In this document: in pieces, positions 1 to 7,614 of the stretch | Numbering within the stretch: the first letter of the stretch is position 1 | How the letters are laid out: each line of letters opens with the position of its first letter | Assembly (NCBI GenBank): GCA_937952895.1 | Contig: CALFYC010000173.1 | Location: forward strand, 1 to 20,468 | Direction: 5' to 3' | DNA length: 20,468 nt | DNA from: an uncultured Neisseriaceae bacterium | GTDB taxonomy: Bacteria > Pseudomonadota > Gammaproteobacteria > Burkholderiales > UBA11063 | The notes under the pieces: model-generated | Databases searched by the model: none | Told to the model about the DNA's origin: nothing | The model's input: the letters and a program-made list of their open reading frames with translations, nothing else | Position numbers and translations under genes: made by a program

Positions 1-995
1 TGTGGAGTAATATTATGAACAAATTTATCTACCCAGTCGGTAGAATATTTATTAGGTACGTATTTGAGTAAGTCACAACGTTTTTCAGAAAAGACAGGGT
101 TGCTCATATCATAAGTTAAAACTGCCAGCATGATATTTTTATCCATAATTTTATTTTTGATTTGCATAAATTTTTGTGTAATATCGTCATTTAAAAAATC
201 TGCTTGAATAATCTCATCTAACGATTTACCACCTAATTTAATTACCCCATTTTCTCCGTTTATATTTAAACCACATTCAATGTTTTTCGGCTCTGCAGCT
301 ATTGATACTTGCATCATACCACCAAAATCATTATAATCAAATAAGGCATATATACTATCATCAACATCAGTATTTTTAAATTTGGTGTTAAAAAATATTG
401 CCGATTTGACATTAGGCTTACCCACTAAATATTGCAAAATATCCAAATAATGAATCGCAAATTCGCGTAGAATTCCACCACTTGTGACCATAGCACCTCG
501 CCAACCAGAAAAATACTCTTGTGGTCGTTGCCAATTTTGAATCAGCGAAATATTTCTGATCTTACCTAATAATCCATGCTGAATAGCCAATTTAGCAATT
601 TCAACTGATTGATTTAACCTAACTTGTAAAATAGCATAGGCTTCTACATTATTTTCTTTTGCAATTTGTACTAAATGATCTAATTCTGAAGATAGGAATG
701 TTGCAGGTTTCTCAATAATCACATGCTTATGATTTTTAATTGCGGTTAAAGCTTGTGAGTAATGTAAATTACTTGGGGTTAAAATAACCACACAATTTAC
801 CTCATTATCTAAATATACTTCTTGTTCAGTCAAATATGCTTTCACCTGTAATTCTTGACTTTTCGATTGTGTGAGATCAGATTTAATATCATACACACCA
901 ATTAACTCAAAATGACCTTGATTACCTATAATAGCAGATATGTGGCGATCAAATATAGCACCAAGTCCTAATATGGCAACTTTATATTTCTTCAT
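1..995 (-). CDS. Gfo/Idh/MocA oxidoreductase, WlbA/WbpB-type UDP-sugar 3-dehydrogenase (3' end outside window)
   Basis: The frame opens with ATG at 995-993 and stays open for 331 codons to the window edge, so only the last residues can be missing. The N-terminus reads MKKYKVAILGLGAIFDRHIS, a Rossmann nucleotide-binding start. EKP follows at residues 95-97, as in the Gfo/Idh/MocA family, and later come WRGAMVTSGGILREF and AIHYLD, the substrate/catalytic segment. A C-terminal stretch ending in GENGVIKLGGK resembles WlbA/WbpB, which oxidise C3 of UDP-GlcNAcA on the way to 2,3-diamino uronic acids. That specific substrate is inferred. The gene is 12 bases downstream of yhbY and probably co-transcribed with it. 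The usual partner aminotransferase and acetyltransferase (WlbC/WbpE, WbpD) are not in the window and could lie beyond the left edge. Confidence 0.85.
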   Translation of the reverse strand, partial: MKKYKVAILGLGAIFDRHISAIIGNQGHFELIGVYDIKSDLTQSKSQELQVKAYLTEQEVYLDNEVNCVVILTPSNLHYSQALTAIKNHKHVIIEKPATFLSSELDHLVQIAKENNVEAYAILQVRLNQSVEIAKLAIQHGLLGKIRNISLIQNWQRPQEYFSGWRGAMVTSGGILREFAIHYLDILQYLVGKPNVKSAIFFNTKFKNTDVDDSIYALFDYNDFGGMMQVSIAAEPKNIECGLNINGENGVIKLGGKSLDEIIQADFLNDDITQKFMQIKNKIMDKNIMLAVLTYDMSNPVFSEKRCDLLKYVPNKYSTDWVDKFVHNITP

Positions 996-1007
996 AATCA
1001 AAACCTT

Positions 1008-1313
1008 TTATTTTGCATTTATTAAATTAATTTTCTTCTTATCTGAAGGTTTATATAATACTAATAATTTTCCTATATGTTGCACTAAATTAGAAGAAGT
1101 TTTTTCACAGATTTCATCAATGATGGTAATTCTATTTTTTCTATCATCCCCTAATACTCTAACCTTAATGAGCTCATGCGCTTTTAAATTCACATTGATT
1201 TCTTTTATAACAGCATCACTAAGGCCATTATTGCCAATGATTACAACAGGCTCAAGACTATGCGCCAATCCTTTTAGATATTGGCGCTGTTTAACATTTA
1301 ATTGATTATCCAT
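1008..1313 (-). CDS. yhbY: YhbY-family ribosome-assembly RNA-binding protein (CRM domain)
   Basis: A 101-residue protein, close to the usual length of about 97, consisting of one CRM (CRS1-YhbY) domain. Visible signs are the opening NVKQRQYLKGLAHSLEPVV, the GxxG loop in IIGNNGLSDAVIKEI at about residues 25-39, and LKAHELIKVRVLGDDR. In Escherichia coli the family associates with the pre-50S ribosomal subunit, so this is a cytoplasmic housekeeping protein unrelated to polysaccharide. It begins 9 bases after the pgi stop and ends 12 bases before the 3-dehydrogenase start, so it appears to ride on the polysaccharide transcript. In many gammaproteobacteria yhbY sits beside rlmE/ftsH, which makes this placement unusual. 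Confidence 0.9.
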   Translation of the reverse strand: MDNQLNVKQRQYLKGLAHSLEPVVIIGNNGLSDAVIKEINVNLKAHELIKVRVLGDDRKNRITIIDEICEKTSSNLVQHIGKLLVLYKPSDKKKINLINAK

Positions 1314-1322
1314 ATTATTCCA

Positions 1323-2963
1323 TTAAGATTTTGATTTATTTATAAAATATTTTATCAATGCTTCAGTTGAGCTATCATGAGAATCATTCGTGCTTCCTTG
1401 CTTAATTTCAGATAAAATAACTTTAGCTAACTGTTTACCTAATTCAACCCCCATTTGATCAAAAGAATTTATATTCCATATTATACCTTGCACAAATACT
1501 TTATGTTCATATAATGCAATTAACATACCTAGATAGTAAGGAGATAATTCTGGTAATACTATAGTATTGGTAGGACGATTACCTGGAAATATTTTATGCT
1601 TGGCTAAATTACTAGCAATATCTTCAGAAATTCCAGAATTAATTAATTCAGCTTTCACCACATCATAACTCTTACCACACATAAAAGCCTCCGCTTGAGC
1701 AATTGCATTTGCTGCCAAAATATCATTATGCGCTTTATCACTAAATTTATCTGATAGGACCATAATAATATCCATAGGGTTTATAATAGTTCCTTGGTGC
1801 AATAATTGGTAATATGCATGTTGACCATTTATCCCATCCCCCCCCCAAATAATTGGGCATGTATTATAAGTTATTGGATTACCATCTTTATCTACGGATT
1901 TTCCATTACTCTCCATTTCTAATTGCTGAACATAAGCTGGGAAACTTGATAACCTATTACTATATGGTGAAATTACCTGAGTATCAAAATCACAAAAATT
2001 AATATGCCAAATACTAACCAATGCTAATACTACTGGTAAATTTTTTCTTAAATCAGTCGTTTCATAAAAATGCTCATCCATTGCTTTGAAACCATCCAGA
2101 AGATTTTGAAAATTTTCAAAACCAATATATAAGATCACACATAAACCAATTGCAGAGCATAGACTATAACGTCCACCTACAAAATCCCAAAATTGAAACA
2201 TATTATTAGGATTAATGCCAAACTCCGTTACTGCTTTGATGTTAACCGATACTGCAACAAAATGCTTTTCAATAGCCAAGGTATTCTTATTTGTATAATT
2301 TAAAAACCAATTTTTAGCCGTATTAGCATTAGTCATTGTTTCTTGTGTAGTAAAAGTTTTGGAAGCAATTATGAATAAAGTCGTTTCTGGATTAAGATTC
2401 TCTAATACATTATTTATTTGATAGCCATCAACTGTAGATATAAAATGAACTTTAAGACCATCTCTTCTGTAAGGTTTTAACGCTTGAATTGCTAAAAATG
2501 GCCCCAAGTCAGAACCACCAATACCAATATTGACGATATCAGTAATTTTTTTACCATTATATCCTAAATGCTGACCATTATGTAGTTTCTCTGAAAAAAC
2601 CTGCATCTGTTTTAAAACATTTTTAATATTATCAGAGACATTCACATCATCAACTGATATACTACTATCCATATTTCGCAATGCTGTATGTAAGACTGAT
2701 CTGTTTTCAGTGTTATTAATTTTAGCTCCACTAAACATCAAATTTATCTGTTCTAATAAATCTGATTCATAAGCTAAATCAACTAAATTAGTAAAAATTT
2801 CTTCAGTAATATTATTTTTGGAAAAATCAAAATATACATTATTAAACTCTAAAGACATATCATCTGCTCTATTAGGATTTCTAGCAAACAAGTCTTTTAT
2901 AGAATTATGCCGACTTAACTTACTTTGTTCTAATAGTTTTACATATGCTGGTTTATTTATCAT
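1323..2963 (-). CDS. pgi: Glucose-6-phosphate isomerase
   Basis: A 546-residue phosphoglucose isomerase of typical bacterial length that interconverts glucose-6-phosphate and fructose-6-phosphate, feeding hexose phosphate into nucleotide-sugar synthesis. It shows the phosphosugar-binding GIGGSDLGP at about residues 147-155, the signature FVGGRYSL at 261-268, catalytic Glu351 in LEMESNGK, catalytic His382 in GQHAYYQLLHQG, and the C-terminal signature INSFDQMGVELGK with its active-site Lys. It starts 13 bases after the dehydrogenase stop and ends 9 bases before yhbY, so it is operon-embedded. A run of nine G (coding strand) lies in codons 373-376, between the catalytic Glu and His. pgi also borders polysaccharide loci in other bacteria such as Acinetobacter. 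Confidence 0.97.
   Translation of the reverse strand: MINKPAYVKLLEQSKLSRHNSIKDLFARNPNRADDMSLEFNNVYFDFSKNNITEEIFTNLVDLAYESDLLEQINLMFSGAKINNTENRSVLHTALRNMDSSISVDDVNVSDNIKNVLKQMQVFSEKLHNGQHLGYNGKKITDIVNIGIGGSDLGPFLAIQALKPYRRDGLKVHFISTVDGYQINNVLENLNPETTLFIIASKTFTTQETMTNANTAKNWFLNYTNKNTLAIEKHFVAVSVNIKAVTEFGINPNNMFQFWDFVGGRYSLCSAIGLCVILYIGFENFQNLLDGFKAMDEHFYETTDLRKNLPVVLALVSIWHINFCDFDTQVISPYSNRLSSFPAYVQQLEMESNGKSVDKDGNPITYNTCPIIWGGDGINGQHAYYQLLHQGTIINPMDIIMVLSDKFSDKAHNDILAANAIAQAEAFMCGKSYDVVKAELINSGISEDIASNLAKHKIFPGNRPTNTIVLPELSPYYLGMLIALYEHKVFVQGIIWNINSFDQMGVELGKQLAKVILSEIKQGSTNDSHDSSTEALIKYFINKSKS
1838..1846 (-). repeat. Homopolymer tract of nine G on the coding strand of pgi
   Basis: Nine consecutive C on the plus strand, i.e. 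G9 on the coding strand, encode part of Trp-Gly-Gly-Asp at residues 373-376 of Pgi. The tract is intact and in frame here. G/C runs of this length stand out in DNA of about 30% G+C and are prone to polymerase slippage. Whether it varies in the population cannot be seen from one sequence. Confidence 0.9.
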
Positions 2964-2976
2964 ATTTAATCTTTAT

Positions 2977-4260
2977 TTATAAACGCCATAAAACATAGCC
3001 GCGTTTTTGGATTTCATGCTTTGGCAATACTGATTTCACATCAAGTATAATTCCACCTTTACTTACTTTAGCTAATAAATCATCTAAATTCATATTACAA
3101 TATTCAGTATGCCCAACGGCAATAATTAATAGACCAACTTGTGGTAATTTATCCCAACTGGTTAAATTAACTCCATATTCATGTAATGCTTCTTCCCTAT
3201 CAGCAACAGGATCATTAATAAATACTTCCACATTATAATCTTTAAGTTCGTTAACAATATCAATAACTTTAGAATTACGCGTATCTGGACAATTTTCTTT
3301 GAATGTAAAACCTAAAACAGATGCCTGCATTCCTTGCATTGAAATTCCATTTTTAATAGATAATTTCACGCCCTTCCTAGCAACAAACCTGCCCATATTG
3401 TCATTAATACGACGGCCAGCTTGGATTACTTGAGGGATATACCCCATAGTTTCAGCTTTATAAGTTAAGTAATATGGATCTACACCTATACAGTGCCCCC
3501 CTACTAAACCAGGTCTGAAAGGTAAAAAGTTCCACTTAGTTCCAGCAGCTTCCAAAACTTCCAATGTATCAATTTCCATTCTATCAAATATAACTGCCAA
3601 TTCGTTCATAAGAGCAATATTTAAATCTCGTTGAGTATTTTCTATAACTTTTGCAGCTTCAGCAACCTTAATGCTACTAGCTTTATAAACCCCAGCTGTA
3701 ACTACACTAGTATAAACATTTGCAATTATTTCTAAAGACTCCAGATCTTGTCCGGAAACAATCTTCTGAATTGTTGTAAAACTTCTACTTTTATCACCTG
3801 GGTTAATTCGCTCAGGTGAATAACCAACTTTAAAATCAACCCCACACTTGAGTCCAGAAATTTTTTCTAAAATCGGCACACAAAAATCCTCTGTAACTCC
3901 AGGATAAACAGTTGACTCATAAACAACTATATCACCCTTTTTCAAAGCTTTTCCAACCGTATGAGATACTTTATCAAGTGGAGTTAAATCTGGACGATTG
4001 GCATTATCAACCGGAGTTGGCACGGCAACAATATGAAAATTTGCTAAAGCCAATTCTGTAATTTTATTAGTGTATAATACATTAGATTCTGACAAATCTT
4101 TACGCGTTACCTCTTCCGTTCTATCAAAACCCTGTAATAATTCATTTATTCTATTAGCACTAATATCAAACCCTATACATTTTTTCTGCTTACCAAAAGC
4201 AACAGCAACTGGTAACCCGACGTAACCAAGCCCTACAACCGATACTATACGATCATGCAT
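2977..4260 (-). CDS. UDP-N-acetylhexosamine 6-dehydrogenase (WbpO/TviB type)
   Basis: A 427-residue nucleotide-sugar dehydrogenase of the UDP-Glc/GDP-Man dehydrogenase family. The N-terminal NAD-binding motif is GLGYVGLPVAVAFG at residues 10-23. VAVPTPVD lies at about 78-85 and YESTVYPGVTED at 114-125. The catalytic Cys257 is in GLVGGHCIGVDPYYL. The sequence resembles WbpO and TviB, which oxidise C6 of UDP-GalNAc or UDP-GlcNAc to the uronic acid. With the WbpP-like epimerase two genes upstream, UDP-GalNAcA is the likely product (inference). Start choice is supported by a strong AAGGAAGG Shine-Dalgarno sequence about 9 bases upstream. It is 22 bases from the preceding gene and 13 from pgi. The same enzyme class supplies uronic acids that the two amidotransferases of this cluster could amidate. 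Confidence 0.93.
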   Translation of the reverse strand: MHDRIVSVVGLGYVGLPVAVAFGKQKKCIGFDISANRINELLQGFDRTEEVTRKDLSESNVLYTNKITELALANFHIVAVPTPVDNANRPDLTPLDKVSHTVGKALKKGDIVVYESTVYPGVTEDFCVPILEKISGLKCGVDFKVGYSPERINPGDKSRSFTTIQKIVSGQDLESLEIIANVYTSVVTAGVYKASSIKVAEAAKVIENTQRDLNIALMNELAVIFDRMEIDTLEVLEAAGTKWNFLPFRPGLVGGHCIGVDPYYLTYKAETMGYIPQVIQAGRRINDNMGRFVARKGVKLSIKNGISMQGMQASVLGFTFKENCPDTRNSKVIDIVNELKDYNVEVFINDPVADREEALHEYGVNLTSWDKLPQVGLLIIAVGHTEYCNMNLDDLLAKVSKGGIILDVKSVLPKHEIQKRGYVLWRL

Positions 4261-4282
4261 AATAATAACCTTCCTTCAACAT

Positions 4283-5359
4283 CTAATTTCTTAACTTTAA
4301 TAATCTAGGAGTTCTAAATTTTACTATTTTAAAATAAGTTTTTATATAACAAACTATATAAATAGCTAAAAAAAATAATGAGATTATGGTATGACTATAA
4401 AATATTATACCTAAAATAATTTGAGGAATTATAAAAATTAGCATCAAAGGCATAACTCTAGCATTCCTATTTGTTATATTATATGGAGTACAACGGTGAT
4501 ATATAAGTTGATGTAAGTGCATATTATCTGGCTGCATACCTTTAGTCTTATGCAAAAATTTTCTTCTATAAACACTAAATCCTATTTCGGTTATAGGGTA
4601 AATTGACATTAATAATACTGCATATGGGGATACTATCCCTATATGTGCATGAATAAAATAAATACTTAAAACTGCAATTATAAACCCAATTGTATAGGCA
4701 CCACCATCACCTAAAAATATTTTTCCACCAGGATAATTAAACAATAAAAAACCTACTAATGCTCCACATAAAGTTAAACAAATATTCATAATTTGAAAAT
4801 CATGTATCAAGTATGCTAGAATGCTAAAACCCAAAAAATTAAAAATAGCCATTGTAGAGGATAATCCATTATATCCGTCAATAATATTATAAGCATTAGT
4901 CAATCCAACCACACAAAATAAAGATAATAATATTCCAATAATTGGATAATGAAAAATTAGGTTATTTAAATAATTGAAATCTGCATAACTAATAGCTGGC
5001 ATTGCTTTAACAATATATATGGCAAGCAGTGTACTTAAAATAAATATCAACATCCTAAACATTGGAGTAATAACTTTTGTTAAATCCTCTATTGTACCAA
5101 CTATAAAAACGAGTAAAACACTAAGTAATAGGTTATGATAGTAAAGAGTATTTGCATTTAACATTTCATTAATTAATAAAACCATAAGGAAAGAGATAAA
5201 AATAACTATTCCACCAATTCTTGGCGTTGGTTTTGTATGATATTTTTGTATGGCGTCAAAATTATTGTCAAACGAAAATTTTCCATGATATTTACTTGTA
5301 AACAATATAAAAGCCGTAATACAAACTGAAAAAACCAAACCTAAAATAAAATTTAACAT
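4283..5359 (-). CDS. Polyprenyl-phosphate sugar-1-phosphate transferase (WecA/WbpL family)
   Basis: A 358-residue, strongly hydrophobic inner-membrane protein of the PNPT (GT4-like, WecA/MraY) superfamily with roughly ten membrane segments. It shows the cytoplasmic loop HTKPTPRIGG at residues 41-50, NAYNIIDGYNGL at 155-166, the FLGDGGAYTIGF segment at 215-226 and the histidine motif MHLHQLIYHR near 280-289. It should transfer an N-acetylhexosamine-1-phosphate, or a 6-deoxy relative, to undecaprenyl phosphate and so start the repeat unit. The normal Asp-Asp pair reads Glu-Asp (residues 91-92 in GTIEDLTK), a variant I believe also occurs in WbpL-like members. The exact sugar cannot be told from sequence. 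It is spaced 22-23 bases from both neighbours. Confidence 0.9.
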   Translation of the reverse strand: MLNFILGLVFSVCITAFILFTSKYHGKFSFDNNFDAIQKYHTKPTPRIGGIVIFISFLMVLLINEMLNANTLYYHNLLLSVLLVFIVGTIEDLTKVITPMFRMLIFILSTLLAIYIVKAMPAISYADFNYLNNLIFHYPIIGILLSLFCVVGLTNAYNIIDGYNGLSSTMAIFNFLGFSILAYLIHDFQIMNICLTLCGALVGFLLFNYPGGKIFLGDGGAYTIGFIIAVLSIYFIHAHIGIVSPYAVLLMSIYPITEIGFSVYRRKFLHKTKGMQPDNMHLHQLIYHRCTPYNITNRNARVMPLMLIFIIPQIILGIIFYSHTIISLFFLAIYIVCYIKTYFKIVKFRTPRLLKLRN

Positions 5360-5382
5360 ATTATATAACCTATGATTCTGTA

Positions 5383-6588
5383 TTATAAATCTAATAATGG
5401 TTTACTAATTTCCATATATTTTTTTATTACAATACTTTGATCAAAAAACTTTTCTACAAATTTTCTTCCATTAATACCCATTTGCTGTAATTCAGAATTG
5501 TCTATTTCAATTATTCTACACATTTGCTTAAATAAATCAGTTGGATCCTTAACTTTACATACAAACCCGGTAACCCCATCTACAACACAATCTTTACAAC
5601 CAGGAGCATCTGATACAATAACAGCCTTACCCATGCTTGAAGCTTCCAAAATAGATCTAGGAACCCCCTCTCTATAAGAAGGTAAAATAATACAGTCTGA
5701 ATCAGCAATAATATCACCTACATTGTCAACCATACCTAAATATTGAAATGCAAATCTTTTTTGTAAATTTTCAAATTCTGATTTTTTGATTGCCGCTGGA
5801 TTACTTAAATAATAATTTCCAATAAAAACAAGATTAGCATATGGATACTTTTCTTTGACTTGTTGATATGCAACTAAAAGCTCCATTATACCTTTATCCC
5901 ATAATAGTCTGCCTGAATATAAAAATTGAAATTTTTGATTTTTGTTATTATTATAACCAACAAATGGAAATTTTTTTAAATTTACCCCTGAGCCAGGGAT
6001 GATATCAATTTGTTTAAACTTCAATTCATAACCAACAAAATTAAATTTTAAAGTATTAACCCCATCACCAGGAATTAAGCTTATAACATTTAAATTTTTA
6101 ATTATTTTACTTTCAATGAATACATCTAAATCTTCACTATTTTGAAAAAAAGCATAATATAAATTTTTAAACGCATATCTATATAATACAATAATAAATT
6201 TTCTAAATATTCCTCCACGTAAAAATACATAGCCTAACCCCGTGATATTCACGATAACTTTCGTATTCAGAGATTTAGCTGCAATTACACTATATAAATT
6301 ACACTTAATTGTAAAAGAACAGATTAAGAATGGTTTATATTGAATAAAATATTTTTTTAACCTATATATTACAAGGAGATCTTTTATTGGATTTATCCCT
6401 TTGGGATCAAGCTTAATATTAATACATTCAAAACCAAATTTTTGTAATTCAAAAAAATATTTATCATCTTTTGGAACTATAACAATTACTTTTATACCTA
6501 ATTTTGAATATGCTTCCAGCAAATGAATTTGTCCAAAAGCATGATGAGCTGTATTATCAACAAAAATTATCACTTTATTATTTTTCAT
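5383..6588 (-). CDS. GT4-family glycosyltransferase with an internal 25-residue tandem duplication
   Basis: A GT-B fold glycosyltransferase that probably adds one sugar to the lipid-linked repeat at the cytoplasmic membrane face. The C-terminal domain shows FLYSGRLLWDKGI and the family EX7E motif in REGVPRSILEAS. An in-frame ATG lies at 6600-6598 (405 residues), two bases after the epimerase stop. I prefer the ATG at 6588-6586 (401 residues) because GGGG at 6595-6598 sits 6 bases upstream and gives the common start MKNNKVIIF, whereas nothing like a Shine-Dalgarno precedes 6600. The linker between the two domains carries two adjacent copies of a 25-residue unit containing IPGxGVN and FVGY, where relatives have one IPGxGV segment. 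Donor and acceptor are unknown. Confidence 0.9.
   Translation of the reverse strand: MKNNKVIIFVDNTAHHAFGQIHLLEAYSKLGIKVIVIVPKDDKYFFELQKFGFECINIKLDPKGINPIKDLLVIYRLKKYFIQYKPFLICSFTIKCNLYSVIAAKSLNTKVIVNITGLGYVFLRGGIFRKFIIVLYRYAFKNLYYAFFQNSEDLDVFIESKIIKNLNVISLIPGDGVNTLKFNFVGYELKFKQIDIIPGSGVNLKKFPFVGYNNNKNQKFQFLYSGRLLWDKGIMELLVAYQQVKEKYPYANLVFIGNYYLSNPAAIKKSEFENLQKRFAFQYLGMVDNVGDIIADSDCIILPSYREGVPRSILEASSMGKAVIVSDAPGCKDCVVDGVTGFVCKVKDPTDLFKQMCRIIEIDNSELQQMGINGRKFVEKFFDQSIVIKKYMEISKPLLDL
5935..6084 (-). repeat. Imperfect 75-bp tandem duplication inside the glycosyltransferase gene
   Basis: Two directly adjacent 75-base units (6084-6010 and 6009-5935 on the minus strand) encode 25-residue copies that match at 14 of 25 positions, including IPG, GVN, KF and FVGY. 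At DNA level the twelve bases ataaccaacaaa recur exactly 75 bases apart, at 5953 and 6028 of the plus strand. The unit length keeps the reading frame. The divergence between copies shows the duplication is not very recent. Confidence 0.85.
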
Positions 6589-6602
6589 GTATAACCCCAT
6601 GA

Positions 6603-7604
6603 TTATTTAAGAAAATAGGATTTATACCAGTCCTTAGATTTAATTAACCCATCAAGAATTTTAAATTGTGGTTGATAATGAAGGATGTCTTTTGCATATG
6701 AAATATCTGCTAATGAATGCTTAATATCCCCAGACCGAAATGGACGATAAAATGGCCGAATATCTTTTTTAATATTAAGAATAGATTTAATTTTATCAAA
6801 TAATTCATTTAAGGTAGTTTGATCATTGCATGCCACATTAAATACTGGGTTTACTACTTCATTATAATCTGTTAATGCAGATAAAATATTCATATGAACA
6901 ACATTTTCAACAAAACAAAAGTCTCGACTAGTTTCACCATCCCCATTTATATATACAGTCTCGCCTAAAAGTATAGCTTTAAACCAAAGAGGGATAACAG
7001 CAGCATAAGCTCCATAAGGATCTTGTCTTGGACCAAATACATTAAAATATCTTAGCCCTAATGTTTTAATTCCATAAACTCGGCTAAAAACTCCCGCATA
7101 TAATTCATTAATATATTTTGTAGCGGCATATGGAGACATTTGGTCACCAATAACACCTTCTTTCTTTGGTAACCTTTTATGTGAACCATAAACAGAGCTA
7201 CTTGAAGCATAAACCAATTTTTTAACTTTACTCTCAGACGCAACTTTTAAAATATTTAAAAATCCATTAACATTGACATCATGACTATTTAAAGGATCAT
7301 CGATTGATCTTGGGATGCTACCAAGTGCTGCTTGATGTAATATATAATCTACATTTTTCATGGCATGTTTACAAATATCTAAATTTCGTATATCGCCATG
7401 TATAAACTCGAAATTGCCCCATAACTGATCGCCAATATTTTTTTGCACTTCATCTAAATTATGTTGGTGTCCAGTAGCAAAATTATCAAGCCCAACCACT
7501 TTCTGATTATTCTTTAATAAATATTCTAATAAATTTGAACCAATAAATCCAGCACATCCAGTTATTAACCACTTATATGATTTATGTTTTAGTAAACTTA
7601 GCAT
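6603..7604 (-). CDS. UDP-N-acetylglucosamine 4-epimerase, WbpP-type (NAD-dependent SDR)
   Basis: A 333-residue extended short-chain dehydrogenase. The NAD-binding glycine motif is TGCAGFIG at about residues 15-22. SSSSVYG at 134-140 and Tyr159-x3-Lys163 in SPYAATK form the catalytic triad. LRYFNVFGPRQDPYGAYAAV and GDGETSRDFCFVENVV are characteristic of WbpP and related UDP-GlcNAc/UDP-GalNAc (and GlcNAcA/GalNAcA) 4-epimerases. It most likely supplies the galacto-configured precursor for UDP-GalNAcA together with the WbpO-like dehydrogenase downstream. An AAAAGG sequence precedes the ATG by about 6 bases. It lies 10 bases after the upstream glycosyltransferase gene and abuts the downstream one. 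Whether it acts before or after C6 oxidation is not decidable here. Confidence 0.92.
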   Translation of the reverse strand: MLSLLKHKSYKWLITGCAGFIGSNLLEYLLKNNQKVVGLDNFATGHQHNLDEVQKNIGDQLWGNFEFIHGDIRNLDICKHAMKNVDYILHQAALGSIPRSIDDPLNSHDVNVNGFLNILKVASESKVKKLVYASSSSVYGSHKRLPKKEGVIGDQMSPYAATKYINELYAGVFSRVYGIKTLGLRYFNVFGPRQDPYGAYAAVIPLWFKAILLGETVYINGDGETSRDFCFVENVVHMNILSALTDYNEVVNPVFNVACNDQTTLNELFDKIKSILNIKKDIRPFYRPFRSGDIKHSLADISYAKDILHYQPQFKILDGLIKSKDWYKSYFLK

Positions 7605-7614
7605 TTAAAACCTT

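Noticed and set aside
940..1305. Plus-strand open frame of 121 codons
   Set aside because: It is antisense to yhbY and the start of the 3-dehydrogenase gene, both of which have clear family motifs.
3736..3745. Match of TGTCCGGA here to the IS-end-like segment near 19225
   Set aside because: It is only eight bases long and lies within conserved coding sequence of the dehydrogenase, so it is best taken as chance.
4999..5099. Glu-Asp instead of Asp-Asp in the sugar-1-phosphate transferase as a sign of inactivation
   Set aside because: The other motifs are intact and I recall Glu-Asp in this position in WbpL-like relatives, so it is more likely a subfamily feature.
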